Under the pieces are notes generated by a model. It had not been told where the DNA came from and ran no database searches. It worked only from the letters and a program-made list of their open reading frames with translations. Positions 53,468 to 63,246 of a DNA stretch of 64,000 nt are shown one piece after another. Numbering within the stretch: position 1 is the first letter of the stretch; each line of letters begins with the position of its first letter. Both the position numbers and the translations under genes were made by a program. This stretch comes from Lysobacter alkalisoli (GTDB lineage Bacteria > Pseudomonadota > Gammaproteobacteria > Xanthomonadales > Xanthomonadaceae): the NCBI RefSeq assembly GCF_006547045.1, contig NZ_CP041242.1, positions 230,001 through 294,000 on the forward strand, given 5' to 3'.

Positions 53468-54739
53468 CTATCCGTCTTGCCTTGTTGCCGCTATTGCCGC
53501 GATCCGTGCCTTGCGCAACGCTTCGCCGATGGCGGGGCCGTTGAGTCCCTTCGCCACGTCCTGCGCCTTCACCGCCAGCGCGGCGGCGTGGGCGGTACGC
53601 AATGCGTCGGCCTGCGGGTAGGCGTCTTCGCCACGACCGGCACGGCCGCGTTTGTCGGCCTCGCAGACGGTGGCGAGGCGGCCAATGCGTTCCGGCTTGC
53701 GGAAACCATCACAGCGCGCGATCAGGTCGTGCACGGTGGTCGCGCGCAGTTCGTTGAAGCGATGCACGTTGAGGTGCTCACGGCAGGCGATTTCGGCCAG
53801 CGCACGGTGCTCGTTCGGCACCTTGAGCCGTTCGCACAGCGCCTGCAGCGGCTTCAGGCCGGCGTGCTCGTGACCGACGTGGGCGGGCAGTTTACCGGCC
53901 GGCGTCAGCGCCTTGCCCAGGTCATGCGTCAACGCTGCGAAACCGATCATGTCGTCGCCGGGTGCAAGCCGCGCGGCCATGTCGCAGACCAGTTCGATGT
54001 GGACGCCGGTATCGACCTCGGGGTGGTATTCGGCGCGTTGCGGCACGCCGTACAAAGCGTCGACCTCGGGCAGCACCACGGCCAGCGCACCGCAGTCGTG
54101 CAGCGTGCGCAGGAACGCCGACGGCATGGCCGCGACCAGTGCGCGACGCAGTTCCTGCCACACCCGCTCGGCGGTCAGCTCGGCCAGCTCGCCACTGGCT
54201 GCCATCTCGCGCATCAGCTGGACGGTTTCCGGCGCGACGTTGAAGCCCAGCGGCGCCAGCCGCGCCATGAAGCGCGCCGCGCGCAACACTCGCAGCGGAT
54301 CCTCGGCGAACGCCGGGCCGACATGGCGCAGCACCCGCGCCTCGATGTCGCGCGCACCGCCGAACGGATCGACCAGATGACCGTCCGCGTCCTCGGCGAT
54401 CGCATTGATGGTGAAGTCGCGCCGCGCCAGGTCCTGCTCCAGCGTCACCGACGGATCGGCGTGGGCGACGAAGCCGCCATGCCCGCGCCCGCTCTTGCGC
54501 TCGGTGCGCGCGAGTGCGTGCTCCTCGCCGGTGTCCGGGTGCAGGAACACCGGGAAATCGCGGCCGACCTGCTGGAAGCCGGCGGCCCGCATCGCCTCCG
54601 GCGTCGAGCCGACCACCACCCAGTCGCGATCACCCGGCGTCAAACCGAGCAGGCGGTCGCGGACCGCGCCGCCGACGAGGTAGGTGGTGGGGGTGGGAGG
54701 GTTGGGACTGGGCGACATACTGGGAAGCGTTGCGGGCAT
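53468..54739 (-). CDS. cca: Multifunctional CCA tRNA nucleotidyltransferase
   Basis: Adds and repairs the CCA tail of tRNAs. 423 residues. The N-terminal class II nucleotidyltransferase core shows [20 protein letters not shown] with the GGAVRD motif, DWVV as the metal-binding strand, and [10 protein letters not shown]. The C-terminal half has an HD phosphohydrolase-type domain ([23 protein letters not shown]), as in E. coli Cca, giving phosphatase and phosphodiesterase activity. Start ATG 54739 or 54718 (MSPSPNPP). Confidence 0.96.
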   Translation of the reverse strand: MPATLPSMSPSPNPPTPTTYLVGGAVRDRLLGLTPGDRDWVVVGSTPEAMRAAGFQQVGRDFPVFLHPDTGEEHALARTERKSGRGHGGFVAHADPSVTLEQDLARRDFTINAIAEDADGHLVDPFGGARDIEARVLRHVGPAFAEDPLRVLRAARFMARLAPLGFNVAPETVQLMREMAASGELAELTAERVWQELRRALVAAMPSAFLRTLHDCGALAVVLPEVDALYGVPQRAEYHPEVDTGVHIELVCDMAARLAPGDDMIGFAALTHDLGKALTPAGKLPAHVGHEHAGLKPLQALCERLKVPNEHRALAEIACREHLNVHRFNELRATTVHDLIARCDGFRKPERIGRLATVCEADKRGRAGRGEDAYPQADALRTAHAAALAVKAQDVAKGLNGPAIGEALRKARIAAIAATRQDG

Positions 54740-54868
54740 CTAGGAAATGGGGATATAACACGCCCTTGTCTGTCGTCTACAGGTCTGGGGAGACATAGGG
54801 CGGCAGGGGAAGGGAACAGGACATTCACGGAATGCGGCCCGCAACGGGCGGCAACAGGAAGAAGATCA

Positions 54869-57800
54869 ATGGGAACAAGCCGGCCGATGGACGATTGTCG
54901 CGGTGCTGACTGCGGCGCGGGTTTTCAGCTTGGGCGCGCAGACCGGGGAGTTGGGGAAGCGCCTCAGAGAGGTGTGCGAGGCTTAATTACCTCCGTTCCC
55001 CTTTCACCCTTGAGCTATCGGTATTCCGCGAAGCCGAAGCTTCTAGGGTGGGTACTGCTACTGTCCGCGTATTATTTTGCATCGAGTATCGCCGCGGCTC
55101 AGGAATATGATCCGAAGATGGCCTACAAGATCGTGACGCAGAATTCTGCAGTAAAGGCCATGGAAATTGCGGGCGAGTCGATCAGTCTCGTGGACCGCAA
55201 GGTGCAATGGAATGTGACTGACATGGTGATTCCTGGAAATGGATTGCCTATTGAAGTTAGTCGCAGTCACCGTCTACCTGTTGGCGGCTTGTACGATAAC
55301 TGGAGAGGGGACATGTACAACTGGGAGTTGAGTGTTCCCAGGATTGCAATGTCTCACTCAATTTACGGGTTGAATGATCACAAGCTCGAATCCCTTGGCT
55401 GTATTACAACAGCGAAGCAAGTCAATGTAATGGTCAATGGCGAGGGTGATTTCAGGCCCATTGCCATGAATGCTTCGATCAACTACCCGAAGCTTTCATC
55501 AAAATCTCCGCATGCTCAATTCAATAATAATTGGCTGATGTACTGCGGTCAGAGCCTGACGACTCGGTCGAACAGCATCGATGAGTTGGGTCAGCCGCTT
55601 CCCAAGAGTACAAATAGCGCCATTACATTGGTTTCTCCGGATGGAGTCAAATACCACTTTGCCTACTTTTCAAGTGAAACCAAGTCCATACCAGGGCCCA
55701 AGGATCCGGATGATCCGAGTTGGGGTAATGTGGTGGATAGGGTGGCTTCTCACTATGTAACGGACATTGAGGATCGCTTTGGAAATCACCTGACTTTTCA
55801 TTACGAGAAGCGATCAGATAACTGGCGTGGCTGGGTCCTGCGCTTGCAGGAGGTCAGTGCTAGTGATGGTCGCAGGGTGACGCTCGACTATCACGTTGAC
55901 GATCACGGACAGACGGGAAAGCCTGGGAGCGGTCGTCATCTGAAGTCAATCACTTCCGGAAACAGGACTGTAAGTTACGCATACAGATCTGGAGATAGTG
56001 GTCAGCCGCAACTGCATCGTGTAACCGATGCCGATGGCCGATTTTGGGAGTACAACTACTATCCGTTGGGAAGTGAGCATGGACTGGATGTTATTCGAAG
56101 TGTCACTATTCCTTCAGGGGCTGTAATTTCATATGAGTACGAGTTGCTTGCGTCACTCAACTCGGATGAATGTAAAAAAATAATCGGGGTTATGTCCGGA
56201 ACAAGGCTTGGGCCTGGGAGTAATTCGCCGGGAGCCCCCTATGTCGAAAAACATCCGGCGGTTCTGAAGAGAAGCGTGGCTGATGGCTCAAGCAATGTGT
56301 TGACGCAGGATTATTCCACGTCGTGGAATCAGGATGCCAACGAGTCGGGCAAGCATTACATTGTTACCAGGGTGACGGGGCCTCAAGCCCAGGATGTCTA
56401 TCATCATGTTTGCTATGACGTATGGAAAAGCGATACGAATCGAGTGGACGCAAGGCAGCTCGCGCTTGTAAAGCACGAGACCTTCGGTGGCAGCAATTAC
56501 GCGACCTTGTTGCGCAATGTGGAAACCGAATGGAAAACGAGTTCCTATTCCGGGGACTACCGCCTGACCATTGGCTATCAACACATACTCTCCACTGATC
56601 GTCTCTGGCAGAGCAAGGTGATTACTCGGCTGGGTTCGGACGCCTTTACCAGAGTGGGCTCATCACCCAATGCATATGGGCAGTTGATGTCTATCACGCG
56701 TAACAGCTCGATCGGGTACAGCCGAAGCGACAGGATCGATTACCACAATAGTCCATCAGAATGGATTATTGGACAGGTCAAGTCGGTGACCAATGTCGAA
56801 ACCGGCAAGGTTGTCAGCCAGACCGACTATGATTGGAAGTCTTTGCCGTGGAAAGCCTACGAGTTCACGCTCCTCAAGCAGACCTTCAGCTATAGCACCA
56901 CCGACGGCATGCTCAAGAGCATCACCGACGGTCTGGGCAATGTCACCACTCTGGCGAACTGGAAACGCGGCATCCCACAGAAGATCACCTACGCCGACGG
57001 CAAGACCCAGTCGGCGGTGGTCAACAACGACGGCACGATCGCCTCGGTCACCGACGAGAACGGCTACAAGACCTGCTACGCCTACGACGCGATGGGGCGG
57101 CTGAGCAATATCACCTATCCATCGGAATCGTCCAGCGGCGTCTGCGACGCCACCACCTGGAATGCGACCACGCTTGATTTCTCGGTCAAGGCGGGAGTGT
57201 ACGGCCTGCCCAATCATTGGCGCCGGCTTGAACGTACCGGTAGCGGTTACAAAATCACACGCTACGACGCGCTGTGGCGCCCCGTCGTGGAGGAAAGCTA
57301 CGACAATGGCAATTCCGCCAGCACTCGTAGCATCGTGGTCAAGCGCTACGACGCCGCCGGACGGCTCGCGTTTCAATCCTATCCAGTTCGAACGCTGGGC
57401 AACTGGACAGATACCTCGCTCAAGGGCATCAAGACTAGCTATGACGCCTTAGACCGGGTCACTTACGTCAAGCAGGACTCGGAGCTGGACCTGAACCAGG
57501 ACGGCATTCCAGATGAACTGGTTACCCGCATCGAGTACCTCAGCAATGCCGACGGCTACTACACCCGGGTGACCAACCCGCGCGGTCAGCAGACCCTGAC
57601 CTGGTACCAGGCCTTCGACCAGCCGAGCTACGACAGCCCTGTCACCATCCGGCACCCGGCCGGCGCCCGCACCCACATCACCCGCGACGTGTTCGGCAAG
57701 CCGACCAAGATCCGGCGCAGCAACAGCAACAGCGCCACCGACGGTACGGTTGCCCTCGATCGCACCTATACCTACAACAGCAACCAAGAACTGTGCCGTG

Positions 57801-59875
57801 TCGTTGAACCGGAAACCGGTGCGACTCTGATGGGTTACGACGCGGCCGGCAACCTGGCTTGGTCGGCCGCTGGCCTGCCCGCCAGCACCGCCTGCCATGC
57901 GACCGGCAACACCACCGCGATCAGCGCCCGGCGGGCAATCCGCACCTACGATGAGCGTAATCGGATCAAGTCGCTGAGTTTCCCGGACAACAACGGCAAC
58001 ACTACTCACACCTATACCGCGGATGGCTTGCCCGACACGGTCACCGTCAACAACAACGGCGGAAGCGATCAGATTGTTACCACGACCTACGGGTACAATC
58101 GCCGCCGGCTGCTGACCAGCGAACAAATGGCATTGAACGCCTTCTCGTGGCCCAACACGTATCGGTACAACGCCAACGGTCACTTGATCGAACAGGGCTA
58201 CCCCGCCGGACAGACCATCAAGTACGCAGTCAATGCACTGGGTCAGACCACGCGGGTATACAACAGCAGCGGCGCGAACTATGCCAGTGGCGTTTCCTAT
58301 CACCCCAATGGGGCCATCGCGCAGTTCACCTATGGCAATGGCATCACCCACACCCTGACCCAGAATGCACGGGGACTGCCGGATACCAGCACCGATGCCT
58401 ATGGCACCACCAAGTTCCTGGCCGACAGTTACGACTACGACGGCAACGCCAATGTCGCCGCGATCACCGACGGAGCGACCGGCCGCAACCAGCGCGGCAA
58501 CCGTGACATGGTCTATGACGGGCTGAACCGGCTGACCAGCGTGTCCTCGCCCATGTTTGGTACCGCCACGTATGCCTACAACGTGCTCGACGACCTGACC
58601 CGGGTCAAGCTGAGCGGAGGTGCGGCGGCGCGGGATCACTACTACTGCTATGGCAGTGGGAGCCGCTTGGCCTTCGTGCGCAGTGGCTCGGTGTGCTCGG
58701 GCAGTTCAGCTAGCCCGGCGGTGCATGCGTTGAGTTACGACGTGCAGGGCAATCTGAAGAGCAAGGACAACCATAACTTCAGCTTCGACTACGGCAACCG
58801 CCTGCGCAGCGCGAAGGTGGGTAGTACGACTTCGGCCTACGTGTACGACGGCCAAGGGCGCCGGATGCGTGATAGCGTCAATGGCGACAAGTTCAGCGCG
58901 TACATACAGGACGGCAAGCTGGTCTACGACTTCAACAGCCGCCAGAAAAAGCGCCATTGGTATGTGTACTTGAGCGGCAGCTTGGTGGCGGTACACGAGA
59001 AAGACAGCAGCACCAACGCCGAAGCCATCAAGTACCAGCATACCGATGCACTGGGCAGCCCGGTGGCGGTGACGGATGAAAGCCGTGTCGTCATCGAGCG
59101 CAGCGAGTACGAGCCCTATGGCAAGGTGCTGAACCGGCCATTGAAGGACGGGCCGGGGTACACCGGGCATGTGGAGGATGCGGCGACGGGGTTGATCTAT
59201 GCGCAGCAGCGCTACTATGACGATGACATCGGAAGGTTCCTGAGTGTCGATCCGGTGACGCCGTATGACCAACCCGTGATCGCGTTTAATCGCTATCGTT
59301 ACGCCAACAACAACCCTTATGGGTTCACTGATCCTGATGGGCGACAAAGTTTTGGACATCGGAAAGATATTTCGTGGTGGAATATTCCTGCGCACGTAGG
59401 GAACTGGTTCGCCGAGACTCGTGACTTAAGCGTAAACGCTGCATTCGGAACCCAAGCGGCGCCGGAGGGCGCGCTAGTTGAACAGTATGAAAAGGCAGGG
59501 GATGCAATCCTGATATCGCAAACCCTCTTCCTCCCGGGTTTGGCAGGTGTGACAGCCGAAGCGCAAGGCGCCAGGTATTTCTCTGCTGGGGTCGGCTCTT
59601 GGTCAAAGAGGTTCTTTGAGGGCGCAAAGTACTCTGAGCGAACACTGTCTCAGACGGATAAGTACCATGCGTTTCCAAAGTCAGTTGATGGGTTTGCGCG
59701 CGAGTTCGGTAAGGTCACTTTCTCAAAGGATAGTCGTGGCGTAACAGTGGAGAAGCTGACATTGCGAGGCCAGATGGAGGGTTCGAAAGGGTGGGTAAGA
59801 GGAACTTTTGAATACGTCAAGAATCAGAAAAATGAGATATACCATCGTCTCTTTAAGCCGGATAAGGTGAAATAA
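54869..59875 (+). CDS. RHS/YD-repeat protein with C-terminal toxin-like tip
   Basis: 1668 residues. I chose ATG 54869 because AGGAAGAAG precedes it; TTG 55010 or GTG 54974 would give a shorter signal region. A hydrophobic segment (LLGWVLLLSAYYFASSIAAA) indicates Sec export. Residues about 75-660 are AT-rich with YD-like repeats (TDIEDRFGNHLTFHYEK, VTDADGRFWEYNYY). From about 56850 the DNA turns GC-rich and encodes the RHS core (YDAMGRLSNITYP, YDGLNRLTSVSSP, YEPYGKVLN), closing with the family hallmark GRFLSVDPVTPYD ... RYANNNPYGFTDPDG. The last 177 residues are AT-rich again and end YHAFPKSVDGFAREFGKVTF ... HRLFKPDKVK, a tip typical of polymorphic toxins and possibly an RNase-type fold. The exact activity is not recognised. 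Confidence 0.9.
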   Translation: MGTSRPMDDCRGADCGAGFQLGRADRGVGEAPQRGVRGLITSVPLSPLSYRYSAKPKLLGWVLLLSAYYFASSIAAAQEYDPKMAYKIVTQNSAVKAMEIAGESISLVDRKVQWNVTDMVIPGNGLPIEVSRSHRLPVGGLYDNWRGDMYNWELSVPRIAMSHSIYGLNDHKLESLGCITTAKQVNVMVNGEGDFRPIAMNASINYPKLSSKSPHAQFNNNWLMYCGQSLTTRSNSIDELGQPLPKSTNSAITLVSPDGVKYHFAYFSSETKSIPGPKDPDDPSWGNVVDRVASHYVTDIEDRFGNHLTFHYEKRSDNWRGWVLRLQEVSASDGRRVTLDYHVDDHGQTGKPGSGRHLKSITSGNRTVSYAYRSGDSGQPQLHRVTDADGRFWEYNYYPLGSEHGLDVIRSVTIPSGAVISYEYELLASLNSDECKKIIGVMSGTRLGPGSNSPGAPYVEKHPAVLKRSVADGSSNVLTQDYSTSWNQDANESGKHYIVTRVTGPQAQDVYHHVCYDVWKSDTNRVDARQLALVKHETFGGSNYATLLRNVETEWKTSSYSGDYRLTIGYQHILSTDRLWQSKVITRLGSDAFTRVGSSPNAYGQLMSITRNSSIGYSRSDRIDYHNSPSEWIIGQVKSVTNVETGKVVSQTDYDWKSLPWKAYEFTLLKQTFSYSTTDGMLKSITDGLGNVTTLANWKRGIPQKITYADGKTQSAVVNNDGTIASVTDENGYKTCYAYDAMGRLSNITYPSESSSGVCDATTWNATTLDFSVKAGVYGLPNHWRRLERTGSGYKITRYDALWRPVVEESYDNGNSASTRSIVVKRYDAAGRLAFQSYPVRTLGNWTDTSLKGIKTSYDALDRVTYVKQDSELDLNQDGIPDELVTRIEYLSNADGYYTRVTNPRGQQTLTWYQAFDQPSYDSPVTIRHPAGARTHITRDVFGKPTKIRRSNSNSATDGTVALDRTYTYNSNQELCRVVEPETGATLMGYDAAGNLAWSAAGLPASTACHATGNTTAISARRAIRTYDERNRIKSLSFPDNNGNTTHTYTADGLPDTVTVNNNGGSDQIVTTTYGYNRRRLLTSEQMALNAFSWPNTYRYNANGHLIEQGYPAGQTIKYAVNALGQTTRVYNSSGANYASGVSYHPNGAIAQFTYGNGITHTLTQNARGLPDTSTDAYGTTKFLADSYDYDGNANVAAITDGATGRNQRGNRDMVYDGLNRLTSVSSPMFGTATYAYNVLDDLTRVKLSGGAAARDHYYCYGSGSRLAFVRSGSVCSGSSASPAVHALSYDVQGNLKSKDNHNFSFDYGNRLRSAKVGSTTSAYVYDGQGRRMRDSVNGDKFSAYIQDGKLVYDFNSRQKKRHWYVYLSGSLVAVHEKDSSTNAEAIKYQHTDALGSPVAVTDESRVVIERSEYEPYGKVLNRPLKDGPGYTGHVEDAATGLIYAQQRYYDDDIGRFLSVDPVTPYDQPVIAFNRYRYANNNPYGFTDPDGRQSFGHRKDISWWNIPAHVGNWFAETRDLSVNAAFGTQAAPEGALVEQYEKAGDAILISQTLFLPGLAGVTAEAQGARYFSAGVGSWSKRFFEGAKYSERTLSQTDKYHAFPKSVDGFAREFGKVTFSKDSRGVTVEKLTLRGQMEGSKGWVRGTFEYVKNQKNEIYHRLFKPDKVK

Positions 59876-60189
59876 TGGTTAAGGAGAGCAATTGCTACTC
59901 TGTGCTGGCGGATTTTATTGGCACGCACGGAAAGTTTGTGGAGGACGATTTTCCTGTTACGGGCTTGACAAATTCTGATGCTCGCTTGTTCTTGGGTCTA
60001 TTGAGGGAGTGCCGCATTAGGCCATTAGGTATCGAGCTTTGGCGTGCGACTGCTCATGGTTATGACGTGGATGGAGCAAAAGGCTGGTATTCGGAACGCG
60101 GAACGATTGAGGCTGACTATCAAGGCGCATTGGCCTACCTTAATTCAGAATGGCTCGGTTCTCGCGATTTATTCGTCTTCCAGTATTGA
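59875..60189 (+). CDS. Candidate immunity protein for the RHS tip
   Basis: 104-residue acidic, soluble protein (MVKESNCYSVLADFIGTHGK ... SRDLFVFQY), with no signal peptide or membrane helix. Its ATG shares one base with the RHS stop codon (TAATG), so it is translationally coupled. The base composition is AT-rich like the toxin tip. Small cytoplasmic proteins encoded directly after RHS/CDI tips normally neutralise the adjacent toxin. I do not recognise the family, so the role rests on position and composition. Confidence 0.7.
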   Translation: MVKESNCYSVLADFIGTHGKFVEDDFPVTGLTNSDARLFLGLLRECRIRPLGIELWRATAHGYDVDGAKGWYSERGTIEADYQGALAYLNSEWLGSRDLFVFQY

Positions 60190-60206
60190 GCGGAAAAGGG
60201 CCAGAT

Positions 60207-60369
60207 TGGACTGCCCCGGCTTCCACAGACAGGTAGTCAGGATACAAGCCTGACCGATAGATAGTTCCTCTCCGCCTGCACCGGTGATTGGTAGCCCAGT
60301 GCCGAGTGCATGCGGATGCGGTTGTAGAAGAGCTCGACATACTCGAACACCGCCGTGCGTGCGGAGTAA
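60207..60369 (-). pseudogene. IS3-family transposase remnant, C-terminal end
   Basis: The minus strand encodes [20 protein letters not shown] followed by [20 protein letters not shown] and LVS, then TGA at 60237-60239. This is the C-terminus of IS3-type OrfB integrases. Past the stop, TGGACTGCCCCGGCTTCCAC at 60207 looks like that element's terminal inverted repeat. The rest of the insertion sequence is absent: homology stops at about 60369. It directly follows the candidate immunity gene. Confidence 0.8.
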
Positions 60370-60399
60370 AGGGGACGTAGCCAATTAACCGACCCCAAC

Positions 60400-60434
60400 G
60401 AAGCCCGGCCCTCGCCCGGCGGGGCTTCTTGTTT
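60400..60434 (+). terminator. Terminator-like hairpin after the RHS locus
   Basis: GAAGCCC / GGGCTTC extended by GGCC pairing with one bulge, then TTGTTT. It may end the RHS-immunity transcript. The surrounding 60435-60560 stretch has no credible gene and includes further sequence that may derive from a transposon. Confidence 0.45.
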
Positions 60435-60560
60435 AGCTGCGAGAACAAACGGGACGGAGCAACTGTCTTGTGATCACCGGGTCTGTCAAACGGACTGTGT
60501 AACCTTGGTTTTCACAGCGCATCCAGTGGCTCGGCGACTACCGCGCGCGCCTCAGCACGC

Positions 60561-62645
60561 TCATCGCGTCGATGCTTCGGTACCGATGGCCTCGGCGCCG
60601 ATGCGCCACAACTCGGCGTCGCCGACCGCATCGACCCGCTGTGCGCCGGCCAAGGCTAGCCCTTTGTGCAGCGGTGGCGACGCGCTCGCCGGCACCACCA
60701 GGGCCCAGCGCGCTCCGCTGGCTTGGAGCAGGCCCCGCCATTGCTGCCCGCTGGGATCGGCCTCGGCGCGCATGCGTGCGGCGCTCAGTTCCGGGTCGTG
60801 GTCGAGCACGCTGCGACCGCGCAGCCCCAGCTCGGCGATGTAGGCACGGCCCGGCTCGGTGGCCAGCACGATGCCGTCGTCGCCCCGCGGCAGGCGCCCG
60901 ATCAGGGTCCGTTCCGGTACGTAGTGCGGAAAGATCGCCTCGGCGTCGCCAAGCGTACGGATGGTGCGCTTGAGCGCGGCGGAATGGTGCAGCCAGCTCG
61001 AATTGGCCTGGAAGGCGAGGTTGAGCACGCACACGCCGGCGAGCAGCCACGCGAAGCCGCGACGGCCGAGCGTGCCTTCACCACGAACGACGAGCAGCGC
61101 CGAGAGTAGAATCAAGCCCGGATACGCGTAGCGGACGTACTGCATCGGCACCAGCGGCAACCAGGCGACCAGGGTGACCGCGATCGCGATGCCGCGGCCC
61201 GAACGTCGCGCCAGCGCCAGCAGCCAGACGCCAGCCAGTGCGACCAGGGTGAAGCCGAGGCCGCCGTTGAACGCCTCGACATAACGCGGGGTATCGAAGC
61301 TCATCAGCCACGGCAATGCCAGACTGAAACCGGTGAACCAGCGCGGGTCGCGATAGGCCTCGTCCGGCAGGTATGGCGAGTGGAACAGGTTATTGAACAG
61401 CGGCATCAGCGGATTGCCGGTATGCCACCAAGCCTGGACGTAGCTGGAGGCGGCCACCAGCAGCGCCAGTACACAGGCAGCTGCGGCCGTTTTCCAGTCC
61501 AGGCGCGTGCGGTGGTGCCACAACGCATAGACGGCGAGCGGGGCGGCGGCGAACGAATGCATGGTCTTCAGTGCGGCCATGCCGGCGAACAGCACCGCGG
61601 CCGGCAACAGCCAGCGCGGCTCGCGCGAGGTCGCCACCACCATCGCCGCCAGCAGCAGCACGGTGGCCGGCAGTTCGGTCTGCATACCCGCGGCCATCCA
61701 CACCAGCGGCGGAAAGCTGGCGACGAGGGCGGCGCAGGCCCAGCGCTCGGCCGGCTTCGCGCCGATCGCCGCGCTGGCCGTCCACGACAGCGGCGCGATC
61801 AGCGCCAGCCACAGCGCGTTGACCGCGCCGCGTGCGTCCTCGCGGGCCAACAGGGCGGCGACGGCCTGCAGCACGTCGCCGAGCCAGGGTGCGAACGACC
61901 AGACCTGGTGCGCGGGGTCGGGCCGGTAGTGTCCGTACAGCAGCAGGTGGCTGGGCAGGCCGAGATGGTAGGCGAGGTCGTCGACCTGCATCGTCGGGAT
62001 CCAGCACGCGGTCGATGCCAGGCCGAACAGAGTCGTCGCGAACGTGGCCCAGCGTGGCGCCTGTTCGACCGCTTCGCGCAGCCTGCGGGCCGCATCGCCG
62101 AGCGTGGACACGAGGCTACGACGGCGCAGCAGGACCAGGGCCAGCAGCACAACCGCCCAGGCCGGCGTCGAGTGGACCGGCCAGCTCAAGGTCCAGCCGG
62201 CGAGGCCGGCGATCAGCACCAGCCCCACGCACAAGGCGACCGCTGCCCGTGCCGGCATGCCTGCCGGTACCAGCCACGTACCCAGGGCCAGCGCCGCCAA
62301 GGCCAGCAACAGCACCGCGAGGACCGGAAGCGGGCCGGCGAACAGCGGCAATGCCGCGAGCCAGACCAGGGCCAGCGCCAATGCCCATGGCAGCCTTGCG
62401 TAACGTCGCAGCGGCCAGGCGATCGCCGAGGCCGTCAGCGCGAGTACCAGCGTCAGCACCAGCCGCTCCCACGGCAGCACCTGCCACATCCGTGCATGGA
62501 CGAAGCCGATCGCGAGCGCGACCGGGCCGCTCGCGATCAACGCAATCGCGGCAAGCGAGCGGGGAGAGCTCGCAGCGATGGCGCACGCGTCCTCGGATAC
62601 CGAAGCGTCACCGTCGGCGCCTCGCAAACTGGTTGTGGTCGTCAT
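60561..62645 (-). CDS. Large polytopic membrane protein, GT-C glycosyltransferase-like
   Basis: 694 residues with at least twelve hydrophobic helices. The layout resembles GT-C (family 39-like) enzymes: many N-terminal helices, a luminal loop with CWIPTMQVDDLAYHLGLPSH (acidic pair in the first large loop), further helices, and a soluble C-terminal domain (VPERTLIGRLPRGDDGIVLA ... ELWRIGAEAIGTEA). No sugar or lipid substrate can be assigned. Polyprenyl-phosphate-dependent transfer is the best guess from the loop. ATG 62645. No neighbouring surface-polysaccharide genes are visible. Confidence 0.7.
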   Translation of the reverse strand: MTTTTSLRGADGDASVSEDACAIAASSPRSLAAIALIASGPVALAIGFVHARMWQVLPWERLVLTLVLALTASAIAWPLRRYARLPWALALALVWLAALPLFAGPLPVLAVLLLALAALALGTWLVPAGMPARAAVALCVGLVLIAGLAGWTLSWPVHSTPAWAVVLLALVLLRRRSLVSTLGDAARRLREAVEQAPRWATFATTLFGLASTACWIPTMQVDDLAYHLGLPSHLLLYGHYRPDPAHQVWSFAPWLGDVLQAVAALLAREDARGAVNALWLALIAPLSWTASAAIGAKPAERWACAALVASFPPLVWMAAGMQTELPATVLLLAAMVVATSREPRWLLPAAVLFAGMAALKTMHSFAAAPLAVYALWHHRTRLDWKTAAAACVLALLVAASSYVQAWWHTGNPLMPLFNNLFHSPYLPDEAYRDPRWFTGFSLALPWLMSFDTPRYVEAFNGGLGFTLVALAGVWLLALARRSGRGIAIAVTLVAWLPLVPMQYVRYAYPGLILLSALLVVRGEGTLGRRGFAWLLAGVCVLNLAFQANSSWLHHSAALKRTIRTLGDAEAIFPHYVPERTLIGRLPRGDDGIVLATEPGRAYIAELGLRGRSVLDHDPELSAARMRAEADPSGQQWRGLLQASGARWALVVPASASPPLHKGLALAGAQRVDAVGDAELWRIGAEAIGTEASTR

Positions 62646-62855
62646 GTGCGCCGACCCCGTCTCTTCTGATGCCCGCTAGAATCCGCACCGGCTCCATTCA
62701 TTCCGCCACCAACGCCATGCCCTCTCCGTTGAGCGCCATCATACTCGTCGTCGGCGATGGCAAGCGCATGAAATCCAAGGCAACCTCAGAGTCAGGTTCA
62801 TTCGACATAGCCAAGAACAAACGGAACGGAGGCAATTAATCCGATCCCATGAAAC

Positions 62856-62880
62856 ACAAGGCCCGCATTGCGGGCCTTGT
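62856..62880. terminator. Hairpin after the Xre gene
   Basis: A perfect 11 bp stem, ACAAGGCCCGC / GCGGGCCTTGT with a 3-base loop. On the minus strand it is 20 bases past the Xre stop and followed by GTTTCATGG, so it is a plausible terminator for the partial gene and Xre gene upstream. Confidence 0.6.
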
Positions 62881-62899
62881 CATTGTTGGGGTGTGGATG

Positions 62900-63221
62900 T
62901 CAACGCCCGGCTTGTGCGAGCAGCGAGTCGAGGACTTCGCTGACCAGGCGCTGCTTGGACTTGGGCAATGCCTGCAGACGTTCGAGTTGTTGCTGCAGCT
63001 TCGGTGCCGGGCCGCGCTTGCCGCGTGCGGGGGGGTATGCCGACGAGTCCTTCGATGCTGACACCGAGCGCCCGCGCCAGCAGCGGCAGCGTCGAGATCG
63101 GCGTGCGTCGGCGGCCGGTCTCGAACGAGGCGATCTGTTGTTGGGTCACGTCGACCAGTTCGCCGAGTTGGACTTGGGTCAGGCCCAGTCCCTTGCGGCG
63201 GTAGCGCAACGATTTTTGCAT
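62900..63221 (-). pseudogene. Xre-family helix-turn-helix regulator, frameshifted
   Basis: About 106 residues after repair. An HTH_3 domain (MQKSLRYRRKGLGLTQVQLG, then ELVDVTQQQIASFETGRRRT) occupies residues 5-62, followed by PPARGKRGPAPKLQQQLERL and QALPKSKQRLVSEVLDSLLA, ending QAGR at 62900. One surplus base in seven G at 63029-63035 breaks the frame after GLVGIPP; without it the conserved tail reads through. The start ATG 63221 follows AAGG. It lies 26 bp downstream of the NDUFA9-like gene. Its operator is unknown. Confidence 0.78.
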
Positions 63222-63246
63222 CTTGCCTTGACGATGGTGGGCGTGG

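Noticed and set aside
53411-54868. N-terminal extension of the RHS frame back to 53411
   Set aside because: It overlaps cca antisense and has shadow composition. A ribosome site and the composition change point to a start near 54869.
62717-62839. 40-codon plus-strand ORF beginning MPSPLSAIILVVGDGKRMKS
   Set aside because: No ribosome site and no conservation evidence; it lies in a 250 bp gap between a divergent start and a hairpin. It may be chance.
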